64,000 nucleotides of DNA from Gavia stellata (lineage: Eukaryota; Chordata; Aves; Gaviiformes; Gaviidae): the NCBI RefSeq assembly GCF_030936135.1, contig NC_082618.1, positions 8,405,034 through 8,469,033 on the forward strand, in the 5' to 3' direction. Below are positions 38,324 through 51,400 of this stretch, one piece after another; position 1 is the first letter of the stretch; every line of letters starts with the position of its first letter. Position numbers and translations under genes: made by a program. The notes under the pieces were generated by a model that ran no database searches, was not told where the DNA came from, and was given only the letters and a program-made list of their open reading frames with translations.

Positions 38324-39196
38324 GCTCTGAAGGTTTCTATAAAAATGTGAAGTGAAAATGGCAGAGGAACTTTCTGTAGCGAGTGCAGCTGTAGCTATTC
38401 AGCTATCACTCATTACTGCTCTGATGTACATAGGTTGGATGTGTTTTCCTCATGTTGCTCAGATTTTGTATTTGCAGTACCTGTTATTTACATACAGAAC
38501 GCTTAATTTACCACCTACACAACCTGGCTCAGCCTGTGCCCCATTATTTCTTGCGGTGTTGTGTTCACACGGTGTATCATACGAGGCCACGCTGTACTCG
38601 AGGAGGAGCCCAATCTCAGAGCACGGGCAGGGAGCCACAGAGCTGGAAGGAGCTGGCTCCCAGCTCACCGGCTGGTGCGTGGAATGGGGGAGCAGCAGCC
38701 TCCTTTCCCCCGTGGCTGACGTGGACAGCCTTGCCTTTGCCTGCCAGCATGAGGTGGTCAGCTTGTCTGACATGGGTCAGTTTAAAAGCACAGCAGTCAG
38801 GGTGATGCTTCCAAAGATCCTGTATTACAGTAAGCACAGCAGAAGCCCAGACCTGTCACCAGTCTCGAGGTGCTGAGGGGTCTCTGCCCTAGTCCCTATT
38901 ACAGGTTTACCAGTGATGAATCAGAAACTGCTCCGAGCAGCCAGCTGCAAAGAGCCACTGCAGCATCACTCTGTCAAAGGCCACCTCCACAAAGCCATGC
39001 AGGCACTGGAAGGGCGGTGGGGATAGTCAAAGCATGAGCAGAGTTAATAGGTTTTAACAGATCACTAAGAGAGCTGCTGGACTGTTCGTATCCCCACATC
39101 ACAAGCACGCAATATTACAGATTAGTTCAAACATTTTCAGCAATCCCAAGAACAGCCTAAATAAGTGAAACTGAAGTCAACACAGGCTTCTTAACA
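38324..39196. other. Spacer between ADORA2B and ZSWIM7 (convergent tails)
   Basis: A 174-codon open frame at 38352-38876 (+) resembles nothing I know. Otherwise no feature is seen. Confidence 0.6.
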
Positions 39197-39202
39197 TTTA
39201 TT
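39197..39202 (-). terminator. ZSWIM7: ZSWIM7 poly(A) signal
   Basis: TTTATT on the + strand is AATAAA on the - strand, 168 bp after the ZSWIM7 stop. This gives a short 3' UTR. Confidence 0.7.
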
Positions 39203-39369
39203 AATTAATCCATCAGTGCAAGGCTGCTAATTAATGTCACGCTTGGCTGCAGCACAGGAAGAAACCTACCAGCCACAATGAACATTTGACAGCCTTGTAG
39301 ATATGAAAAATGCCAACTACACAGCCGGGAGGGTACACAGAAAACACATCCACCTGTGATTCAAATCCT

Positions 39370-39486
39370 TCATCCTTCATCCTCTTCCTCAGCCAGTAAG
39401 ATGCTTGTCAGCTGCTCCTCAGAGACAGATAGTTCCTGGCAGGCTCCCATGGCCTGACTGAGGTAGACGGCAAGTATATGTTTGCA
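39370..39486 (-). CDS. ZSWIM7: ZSWIM7 terminal coding exon
   Basis: 38 codons plus TGA after a TTATTTGCAG acceptor. It starts CKHILAVYLSQ, supplying the second half of the SWIM zinc ligand set, and ends LLAEEEDEG. Confidence 0.96.
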   Translation of the reverse strand, partial: CKHILAVYLSQAMGACQELSVSEEQLTSILLAEEEDEG

Positions 39487-42400
39487 CTGCAAATAAGAGC
39501 GCAGCCAAGTTAACAGCAGGAGCAACGCAGGAATGTCATGCTCTATCTGGAAGCCACAAAATCCATCCTGGCCAGAATGGGTCCAATGAAGCGCTCACCC
39601 CTCCCAGGAACATGGTTCCCTCATGGCACACCAAGCCTTGGCACAGGCTGGCGCTCCAGTTGCCCCAGGCGAGTTCTGCCATCAGGATAATGTAATACAG
39701 GGATCTGACACACAGCAAAGCATTACTGGCTCCTGATGCCCTCCCCACAATTGCAGACCAATTGGTTACCCTGAGCCCTTCCTCACTGGCACCAGGTGAA
39801 CTGCACCACTTCATCAGCCAGACTCCATGTGGCAGTCCCTTTAGTGGCAGTAGCCCTTGTTCCAAAAGACCAGGGATTATTCATCTCTTGAAAGTCAGAA
39901 GAGTAATGTGTAATTAAGAACAAAAGCCCTCCCTAGCCCTTGTAAGGCCTAGCTCCACCCAAATACCGCGACTCCCAGAGGCCAGATTATGCAGTGGGTC
40001 AGGCACAGACTGCGTGGCCAACTCAACACTTGTGTTTGCTCCCTTGGCAACTTCAGGCTGCTCAAATTCAAGAAGCAGAGCACAGCCTTCTCCCCTGCTC
40101 CCTGTCCCGGCCCCAAGTTAAAGCAGAAAACTTACCAGAAGGCTCTCGCTTTTCTGCAATACAGTAAAATCAAAAGCAGGGCACGTGCAGAAGTGGCAGG
40201 AACTGTAGCAGGTGTAGAGTTTGCCTGAGCTCCCAAGGACCTGAAACAAAGGCAGCCGGAGGGGGCCGGAGTCAGAGACAGCATTCACTTTTGATTTCTC
40301 TAACTCAGCCTGTATCTGGCCTGATGTCCTCTCCACAGTGACTCACAGCGTGCAACTGGCGAGCAGGTGCCACAATACAAAAGCGTTCCCAAACACTGCA
40401 GCGACGCATCTAAGCTTGAAGCTCCCCAGCTTTCTCACAGCCTCTACACACTTCTCTCTCTACAGGCGAGGAAGCACTCCTGTACGTACACCCCTGCCTG
40501 CAGCAGACCTCAGCTCCAGTGACTTGGCTGCTGCTAAGCGATCAGGAAAAGGGTAGTGGCACCAAGCACAGAGCCTCTTCCCCTGCTCTCCCAAAGCTGG
40601 CAGCACAGTGAGCTGCCAGCCCCTCCAGCGAGCTTCCTCCCCTAGTACTGGCAGACACAGGATAGCTGAAGATGACGAAGACTCTCTTGTCACAAAAAGC
40701 CCATTTGTGAATCCAAAGCCACCACGGGCCTGGGGATGGAAGGAGAGCAGCCGCGAGCACTTGCAGTGAGGCCTTTTCTAACCAGCTCCAGTGGCTGAAG
40801 GCTGCAAAGGCTCTTGCTGTGCTGCTCCCAAAACCAGCTGCAGCTATTGGAATCCAGTTTTGTCTGAATAAATGAAGTTGAAGTCTCCAGAGAAGAAGCC
40901 TCCCTGCCCCATCTCTGGTTTGGGAACAGCACTGCCTCCTTTTCCCACATGCTGTTCCACTACAAGGCTGGTACTGAGGCATATTCCCTCTGCACCATGG
41001 GCACAGGATGCAGGCAGCCAGGTGAGGGAAGCATGTTTCCAGCATGGAGAAGCTGACAGGCAAACAGTGAGCTGCTGGAGCTGACTGCATGGTATAGAAA
41101 AGCCAACCTATGGATTATTTCTCTTTTGCTTTCTTCAAGACTGGAAAATAGCTTTTAGAAAGCTACTTTAAGAGCCAACTGCTCTGCCTGCTCCTATTGC
41201 AAGGGAAGGGTCTGCAGGAGCAGAATGCACTCGCAGACTTTAAGCAGAAACCTGCACTCAATAGCATGGACTTCACTAATGCTCTGAGGCCTGACCTGCG
41301 TGCACCCCACGGCCAAAACACTATTACCACAGAGTATTTGCCATGATGTGTCTCGTATCTGCCACAGCGAGAGCAAGCACTTTGTGTCAGCCCTGTGGCC
41401 TCGACAGCTGGCACTAACTCTTCCTGGATATTCCGGAGAATGGTGGGGATTTACATGGGTGTAATCACCCAGGCAGAAGAGTGCCCTCTTCTGCACACAA
41501 GCCCCTGGGCTCTGACAGCACACCACACTCTTCTCCCATACCAGGCTTTAGAGTCTGTTTGGGTTTGTGGTACGCATACACCTAAATCCAAAAAAAAAAC
41601 CACAAAAAAGTGAAAAGACAGTGGAGCTGTGCAGAGTGCTGCTCCCCTTCAGGATGCCCCTGGCACTCCTAAGTCCCTCCAGGGCAACATCGTCCCTCCC
41701 GGTCCAGAGCTGCACTTGCAAGGGGAGCCTTCCCCTGTCCCCTGAAGCTCTCTCTGCACCCCTTGCCCGACAGGTAATGTCCACAAGTTTAAGCTCTTCC
41801 ACAGAAGCATCTATGCCTCATAATCCCCCACACTCCCAGCAGATTCAGGACACAAGACATTCCCATTTCAGGGCAAACCATTATTTTTTCAGTCTGGCCT
41901 TTACCCTGGGCCCTTCTTATACTCCAGGCTGAGTTTGTTTCACTTGTGATAAGTTTGTTTTTCTCTAGCCCCTTTGATTGTTTTTTCCAAGATGAAGTAT
42001 TCCAATGGTGCCTTTCCTTCAGAAGTGTTTTCCTTTGAGGAGGGGGGGAAGACACAGACACTGCCAGATTTGGGCTGAGTTTAGCGTTCCCCCATCCTGA
42101 CCTAGATGGCAAGAATGCAGCTTCTGCCTAATAAGGCAGAATCTAAAATCTAAAGACCAAGAGAAAAAGGTGCCTCTGTTTCTGGCTGGCTGCAGCCAAG
42201 CCAGGCACAGGGGTGCTCTCTTGGCCCTGAGATGCTGTGAGATTTCCTTCCGCTGCCCTCATCTCCAGGCACTTGCTGGCGAGGAAAAATCACCTTGGTG
42301 GTGGTGTCCCTGCCAGCGTGTGGGGATGCAGGAGGGCCAGCTGTGGCACCATGGCAGCTGCTGCTGCCACCAGCATACAGCTAGGCAGCACCACAGCCTG

Positions 42401-45400
42401 TGCCAGGACCTGATGCTCAAATCCTTCACGGTGGGGCAAGCTGCCATGCAGTTCTAGGAAATTAATTAAAAAAGACATAAAAAAGAAGAATCCAATAAAA
42501 GTGCAGGATGTGAGCAATGCAAGCAACAGTCGGCAGGAGGGCTAAAGCACTGCCTCTCCCCCTGCTAACTGGCTTCACTCCCACAGCTCACAGCATTTCT
42601 GCAACTCAGGCATAGCTAAAAGGTGCCCCAACTGCCGCCTGCTCACCACCTTACACTTCTGCCAAATCCAGCACAGCTCCACCATCAGCAAGCATCCACC
42701 ATCTCTGCAGTAGGTAAGACCTATTTATCCCTGACCTGGAGTTACAAGGCTTGGCTTTAGTCTGCAGCGTAGGCAGGTATTATACAAGCTCTTCTGGGAT
42801 GATTAACAATTCTGAGGTAACATCAGCCCTTGAATACCCCATCAGTGCTACTCCTCTATTAAGTAGCAAGGGCATTAATGCCCAGGCATTAAATGACACA
42901 TCATAGCTTTCACTTGACTGAGGGCTCTTTCTTCTCCCATCTCAGTTCCTGAGGGCAAAAGCTGCCTACATTACAGGCTGCAGTCCTAGGGCCTGTCTGA
43001 GCAGAGCCATATTCCCCTGAAGCAGTACCTAAGGTGTGCTGGGTGATATAGAACGCAAACAGCATTTCAGCCTGTGAAGTATCAACATCTCAGATTTGGC
43101 TATGACGACCCAAAGGAGTTTCACAATAGGACCAGCCTCATGGCCTCAAAGAGAACAGTTCTCCAGATCCAGCTGCAAGTGAAAGCACCACCTCACATTC
43201 CAGCTCAACCACATCTGGGTGCAAATGGCAGAGCTGACTTTCTGGGAAATAAGTGAAAGGGATGACTGTGCATGTGTCCAGGCAGCCACGGATGCCCCCC
43301 CCCCCCCCACTGCACTGGGCCCGCTTCTGTGCTGAGGGAGAAGGGCACACAGCTGGGATATGTGTCTACATCGCATGCACACATGAATGAAGAGCCAGTG
43401 ACACTACCCAGCTACTCGTAAGTGCAGTATCCCACTCAGTGTTTCAGGTTGCTATGGCCCCAGATTGTCTTCCTGTCGCTGCTCCAGCCAGTGGCCTCAG
43501 GGGAGGTTCTGCTCTTTGTTTCTGCATCTCAGACAGCTGTGCTGAGGAAGAATTTCACAATGGGACCAGCCTCACACCCCCAGAGAAAATATCTCTTCAG
43601 ATTCCTCTGTTAATGAACTCATCAGCATGGCCTTAATCAGCAATCAAGCTCCACTAAAGAGGAATGCTGCTCAGAAGCACACACCTGCAGGCAGGCACTG
43701 CTTCCTGTAGGCTGCCTGTCAGCTGGGAGGACACAGGCACAGACCCTGGGTGGTGGAAAGGCCCACTCACATCATACCCATCAGCTACAAAGTCCCTGGC
43801 TGAAGGCTGGGCTTGTCCTACATTAACTCCTGGTGATCAGCCCTGATCTACCTGTCTAGGGGTTCCTTCCCCGCAGGGGAACCGGTGGCTCCCTGTACCT
43901 GCAGCGGCAGGAGGAGAGCAGTTCTGACACTTGCTCTTTTTCAATGGGCACCAGTTGAGCCGACTGGTGGGGCCATCAGCAGATACTAATCAGTCAGCTC
44001 CCATTCAGCTCCCATTCGGTGACTGCAGGACTGCCTCCAGCAGGAATTTTTCGCCTCTCAGTTCAGTGGGAAGAGGGCTGGGCAGTGTGGAGGGGTGCCT
44101 GCCTTGCTGCAGCACACGCAGTTTGATGCAGCACTGTCCAGCAATGACCCTGCCCAGACCAGAACAGGGTGTCAGGGCAGAACCCAGCACATCAAAGCCC
44201 TCTCACCATCATTCTCTGAACTCCTCCATGTCTCATGAGGCTTCCTGCATCTAAGAGATACAGATAACTCCACTATGCTGCAGAAAAGCTGTGAGCAAGT
44301 GAGCACGCATTTAGGCTCCCTGGGAAGACAGCAGTTCCCCTCATCCTTTACACAAAAGGGTGCTAAGTGAAGACTGCGCATCCCACCCTGCAAAACTCTG
44401 CCTTAGCCTGCATGGCCCGACAAAGCTCTGCAAGGAGAACATGACCATTCTCTGCCCAGTGGCATATTCAGCTGAGCAACAGCAGAAAAGGAAAAGCCTT
44501 TAAGCATTCAATTAGTGAGGCAGCTGCTGTCTAAGGGTCCTGGAAGCAGTGCTTCTTAGGCTTTACCAAATATCCACAGGCAAGGCCTCAACTAAAATCA
44601 AAGGCTGTGTTCCTGAGCCCTGTATGTTTATGAATCGTGCCTCTCTGGAGGGGCCGATGTCCTCTCCAAGGCCCCAGAAGCGATAAAGACTCCATGTGCA
44701 AATCAAGCAACGCAAGCTCTGAACACGTGAAGAACGTTTGTGTCATTACTCAGGCCTAGCTTCACAGCTCTTCTCTTACCCTAGATGACCCCAAAGCATC
44801 TCAGCACCTCCAGTGAAGGAGGGAAGGCCCTTTGCAGGGAGGATATTTGGAAATATTCCTCTTGGCTGCTACAACAGTGAGCAAAGAGATTCCCCCTTCT
44901 CTGGTGTGTGAAAAAGCACAGCACGAGGTTCAGCAATGGAGGGGGCTGTGGTATCTGAGGGGTTTAGTAGTGCTAAGTAGACGGAATTGAGTGCTTCTTC
45001 ACCAAAATCTTATGGGCACAGGGTCCCTCTGCCTTAGCTAGGACACAGCACACAGTGTCTCTCTGACTCTGTGACCCCATGGGCTGGATGCAGCTCATCA
45101 ACAGCTCACAGAACGGCCAGACTGTCCCCATAAGAGATGCCACCGGTGCTGTGGCACAGTAGAGCAAGGGAATTGTCCATACCACAGGAAAGTCAGAAAG
45201 AAGTGCCAATGGCTCCTCTCTTCACCTAATGAGCCTCAGCTCCATCTCCGGTCCTTGTGCTGTAAGAGGAGTTGGATCTTTAGGGCTAAGGTGAGCACTT
45301 CTCCCTAAAATGCCAGTTTATGAAGATGTTTTTGTGATTCGCAGACTTGGCTACAGCGAACTAGAATGAAACCCACGGATTTGGCCTGTATTGCTTCCTC

Positions 45401-48400
45401 CCAGGCAGCTAGGATCCTATCACCAAGTAGAGGTCAAGAATGTTTAGGACACTGAGGATTTGGAGTGCAACAGGGAAAGAAATGCACTGATGGCAGATAA
45501 CACTCCATGTGTACAGTTTGTCAAGAGGAAGAACTGCCTTTGCTAGATAGGATGAAAGTAATAAAGCAAAATTAGCAATCCCTGGAAAACTTCCTTCTGA
45601 CCATGATACCCACAAACACATAAGAAATTGTCTCTGACTGGCTAGGAGCCACAAAGAAAATGGTAGTGTACCATGCTGTTCTAATTCTAGTCCGTGGCTA
45701 CTGCTCTCCAGTATCACTTTAGGAGTTTGTAAAACACTGATATTCTCTCTGTGTTTATCCAAGTGCCCTTCCATGTTCTGCAAGTTAGGAAAATACTGGC
45801 TCACGTGTCAGCTGGAAACCATCAGAAAGTAAGAGTGAAGAGGAGAAAAACAGTGTGTACCTGGTATGCAGTTCTTCCGCTGGGGGACATGACTCGGGTG
45901 ACAGAACGCTGATCCACCAAATCCAAAGCTGGGACAGCAGATGGGCCAAATATGAACTTCAGCCTGAAAGAGAACGTGTCTCCAGTTAGGTCACACCACA
46001 AAAAGATACCACCTGGCTTAGCCTTAATCCATGCGATTTAGCCCTGTGGAGTCCAGAAGGCCTGGAGCCAAAAGTTCCCATTGCATCTCAAAATCCCACC
46101 AGTTACAGCTCCATTAATTATGCTACCAAGCAATGAAGTGCATTTGTCATTCTCAGCTTTGCTGGCTTTCACCAAGTGACCACCAATCCCTGCCTTGTCC
46201 CTCTGAGAAAATCCTAGGACTCAGTCCTTAAGGACAGCCTCCACGCTGCCAGCTATTCGGAGCTGGTTTTTTATATTCTTAAGAGAACTTCCAAATTTCC
46301 AAGCTGCTCCCAAACAGTCCCACATTTTTTTGCAAAATCCCACTCAGATTTAATTACAAGGCATTTTAAAGATTTTTCTTACAGAGGACATTACAGCTTA
46401 TGTGTTTCTTCTTCAGCACTATGACCCAAACACTATTCTGGCTGCCTGCTGCACAAACAGGGCATGAAGTGGTTCCTGTCCTGAACTAAAATGAGACAAA
46501 GTGCACCAGAGGCACAGAAGTGAGATGTTTTAGTCAGTCCCTACGACTGTGAGACAGTGTTAGCCATGTAGGTAAGGAGTTATCTTTGAGCAGCATTTCT
46601 GGCTTGACAGTCCCTTTACAGATCACAGATTATTGCAAAGGGAGTGTAGGTGAAGCAAGAGACACAGGTTGTCTTTACAGTGATCTGATCAGCCTTTTTG
46701 TTAGTATTGCCATAGTTCTTCCGCTACAGACTCTGTGTAGACAGAGCACTGGGACTTAACCAGTTTAGACTCTAAAGCTGGAAATTTTGCTTCTGCCAAG
46801 CACCCTAAATACGCTAGGTCTTCTTCAGGGGAAATTGCACCTCTGGCAGCAAAAGCAAGATAGGCTGGCAAAGAGAAGATGCAGGAAGAAAATCCTGGGG
46901 GATGCACAGTGCTGAGGATCCAACAGAGGTTACAGGCAACAGGCAGTGTCACACATGCAGCCCAGTTATCCTTGTTGCAGTAAACCATGAAACTGTCACA
47001 CGAGCACAATGAACATAGACAGGGATTTTAGTGGGGGCAGCACCAGGTAAACAAGAGCACATGGAAGCAGACTTGCTAATGCTAAGGGGAAAAGGGGTTC
47101 GTGCTCTGGGACACCTTAGTTGTACATACAGGCTGTCCTGGATGAGTTGCCCTGGATCAGATTATTGATCAGTTGGTCTTGAATCCCACCTCCAGTCATG
47201 GCCCACACACCATGCCTCAGAGCAAGGAGAGAGCAACGATGATAAATAGCTCCTTGAGCAATAGGAAACGCAGCAGTAGGGCTCCTTCCTCATCCCAGGG
47301 AAACTGGTTTAAACCCTGGAGAATGAATGAGTCATTTTGTAGTGATCGCATCTCCTCTATCACACTCACAACGGAAGTATAAATTATTCTTTCTCTACCC
47401 ACCAAACTGCATCAATAGGAAGCTAAAGACCATAAGGGAAATACATAAGACAGTCCACTGCACGTGGAGCCACGAGATAACAGTAGTTTTACATCTGTAA
47501 TCCAGCTACCAGCAGGGCTCAGAGACAGCACATTTATTCCAGATGAACACCCAGGGACAGCACATGCCTTATGTCACTCCACTCTCCCTAAAACCCTTTC
47601 CCTTTCCTTTCCTTCCAAGCAGGACTCATTGTCATGCAGGGATGCACCACTGCACAGCATTTACGTATCAGAGAGTGCCTGGGATGGGGTAAAGATGAAG
47701 TTAGCCAGGTTTGCTCAGGTACATATTTGCTTCCTGCAAAACATGGCCTCTACACAACTCCCTCCTTGACCTTGGTCCTGTGAGGCAGCACCATGGAGGC
47801 ACATGCTGGTGTCTGGCCGCTGCTGTGCTCAGTGCTGTAAAATTCCACACCAGCAAGTGGAAAAATAAAGAGCTGTGAGTCCTGAAGGCACAGTGATTTC
47901 CACCTACATACTCACTGTCTGCACATCCCCTGCTATACAAGGGTATATGATAAGCTGTATGTCAAGTATGGACATCTGTACCTTTAGCTCATAGGCTTAA
48001 AAGTTATTCTAGACCTGTATATCCAGCTGCTCTGAATGTGTCCCAAAGAGCTCAGGGGCAACTCAGTTAACTTTACAGACCTTTTATCCACTGAGAAGAA
48101 TCTTTGTAGTCGAGATTAGTTACAAGGGTAAACAACAAGAAGATCAGCAGTGATGAAAAGATAGTACAAAACATAAGCAGAACAGGAGAAAGCAGAGGAA
48201 CATTCCCAACTCCAGTGAAGACACAAAGAGCCAAGGCAGAGCCCTGGCGTCTCAGCAGCATGGCTGACCTATGTGTCTGAGTCAACCTCATTGATAACAA
48301 GCCAAGCAGACAGACTTATTCCAGGAAGACCAAAACTTCAGTTGCACAAACTCAAGGCAATAAGGATTAGCTTCATCTGAGGACTAAGAGGAGGTGGGTG

Positions 48401-51400
48401 GGGGAACACTCAACGTAAGACATTCCTTAATGATTAGGTTGGGGACTATAAGAGGTCGGAGTTTAATGACTTTCAGTAACGCTTTCAAATTTGGGGAATT
48501 CTTTTTACATGTATATAATTCGATCAATCTAACAGGAAATAAGTAAGGGGAATGCCCAAAGGAAACTCAAGGACTTCAGAGATTTGGAAGAGATTCAGAA
48601 ACTAAATCAGAATACTCTGAGCCGCTGGTCACAAGGAATTGCTGGAAGTCTGACTGCCAAGAGTTACCACCCAACCGTTATTAAACTTAACAAGGGAATT
48701 TCTTTCCTCCTCTTTTCTTTTATGACAAGAAGGAAACAAAAAGCTACGAGCCTTGTCAAATATAATCCCACCCTTCAAAGGCCATTGTGGTCCCAGAAGA
48801 GGGAGCCAGCATGCATACCCTTCACAAGTGTTATGTTAGATAACTTTAGACCCAAAGACATTAAGGCCTGAAGGCTTCCTCGTGATCTCCTGTCCTGGCT
48901 AAATTACAGGCAGGCAGGAATACAAAGTTAAAGACTAATCTGAAAAGCCTCTCTCTCTGTGATGGCGCCTCTTCTCTACCTTCAACACCAATTAGTGAGG
49001 GCTGCAGAAGTTGTGAAGCTTGGATCTCTTAGGAGACTGCTTGAGAATGGCTGACATATTCACAGGCTTCAATCAATGAGAGGATGATGAAGCTGACCTG
49101 AGGCTTCTTCTAAATAGAAGAAAACTCTCAGGGTAATCTGCAAGTTAACAATCCCCTTGTGCAGAGAGATGATACATTCACTTCTCCCTTCCTATCACAC
49201 ACGCCCATGACTCAAACAGAAGAAGGGATCTCAGGATGCTGCTGTGCTCACAATGATATGAACGCAGCAGAGATACAGCACTTCAGTGGCATGAATCACT
49301 CTGAAACACAGTCCGCTCTCACAGAAAACTCATTCCAGATCTGAGGGTGGACTCAGAGCTCAGGTTAAACATTCTGGGTTTCTGCATGTTTAATCCACCC
49401 AAATTAGAGCAAGTCATCACAGGAGATTCAGTGATACAGAGATAATTTCATGAATCTCTGGAAAAATCCTTGAGATCGTCTCTTTGGACCTTCATTTCCA
49501 CCACCAGCAAAAACACGTAGCAAGTGTGCATGAGGAACATGTACTGGTCAAACACAGGAAAAAAATAGCGGTACGATGATGAGAGCAGATTATCAACTGC
49601 CCTTTAGCAGGACACTTGGGACAAGAACTGAAGCAAAAGATACTTACCCCAGCAGCAGGTCATCGGGGACTGCAACAAAAAGAAAACAAAGCGTGATTTT
49701 GCTGAACTTCCCCACTGTGAGAGACATCAACATCACAGGGAGGCTAGTGTCTCCCTGATGGACCCCCAGAGGCCACACAGGACTGCAGTGCTCTAGCCAT
49801 CCTTTCTAGCCACCAAAAAGCAACAAGGAGCAGCAAAATGATCTGCTATTGTAGTGCTAAGGCACTTATCAAGTACAGCAATTAAATATACATTCAGAAC
49901 CACAGGGATTAATTTTAAAAGGAAATGCAGAAGCCCAAATATACTTACTTTTATAATAGCCTACTTTTAAAAGCATGCAACAAAAGGCATGCGGCCTCAA
50001 CATCTTACTCTGTCACTTTAAGAAGTCGGTTAAAAATATATATATTGGTTTCCCTGAAACTCTCTTGGCATGAGTTGAAAACTCTGGCATCAAAACTTTA
50101 AAAATGTTGTTCTTTTCCCAGCATAGTCTTGCAGGGCGCCACTAGTTTATAGCTTTTAATACAGCACACAGAAACATAATGTCTTCACTTATTAGAACTT
50201 CTTGTTAAGATGGAAAATTACACTTAAGAAAATTAGCCTGTTTGTTGTAGCTAACAGCTTATGCTCTGGTCACCCAATCTGATCTTTCTGTTATCACTAA
50301 TGGGACACAGTGTACTACATCTCTGTATTCCACTGGAAGATCGGTACTTTTGACTTTAAAATCCTTTGTCCCAACAATTCAAAATATTCTCTATGACTTA
50401 CACTGTTGGTTTGACTTTTCCAACTTTATTCTAATTTAATTCTCCAAAGTGATTGATCAATTTCTTTCTGCAGTTATGACCCAGTGTACTATTTTGGTGC
50501 TTTAAGGAGAAGTATACCTTAAAAGGAACATTGACTTTTTTGTTCTAGTTTACAACAGGATTTATAAAGCTCTTTTAAACAGTCACATGTAGATTTTGGA
50601 TCTACTCTAACCTGACAGGAGCCATACTGCAAGTATGCCAAAAAGCTGTCAATGTAGTCACTCTGGCAGTTTAGACATGAAGTCTCTGCCCATTCCGCAC
50701 TCAAATGTAGTGCTCAAACAGACTTCTCTGAATGTTTATTTGGTTGGTTTTAGTGCAGTTATAAACATTCCTTAAATAGACACTTTCCTTAGGAAGAACC
50801 ATTCTGCGCTACTTATCAAGTAAACACAAACAGTAATATTCTTTCAGCACAGATTACAGAACTACATTAGTAATCCAAAGTGCAATGAAGGTAATTGTTC
50901 TTAACTAGCTGCTAGAATTGGCCAAGATTTAACCGTTGGCTTATGTTTGCTTCCTTCAAGCAACTGGAAAGTTGTTCTTTGCCCTGGGATCACTAACACA
51001 ACACCCTCTGCCGGTCAGTGATAAAACATGATCGTTTTTATGAAGATTTCCCTTTCAGCTCTAGTTTTTAAATGAGTGGGTCTATAAAAACAGCAGTACA
51101 GTAGGCACAACAAAATGCCTACCTAGAAGTATGTAAATTATCATCCCTCAAGTGCAACCACTTACGCTACAAGCTCTAAGCAAGCAGCACCGCCCTAGGT
51201 CCACGTTCAAAAAAGCGTCCAACCTGGTCTAATTTTTGGAAGGGCCTGACTTTTAGAAGGTTACACATTACGTGTGCTTCAAACCCCTTTGTATCCAGAC
51301 AAGTTGTATCAAGTACAGCAATTAAATATACATTCAGAACCACAGGGATTAATTTTAAAAAGAAAAGAGGAAGCTCAAATAGACGTACTTTTATAAGTAA

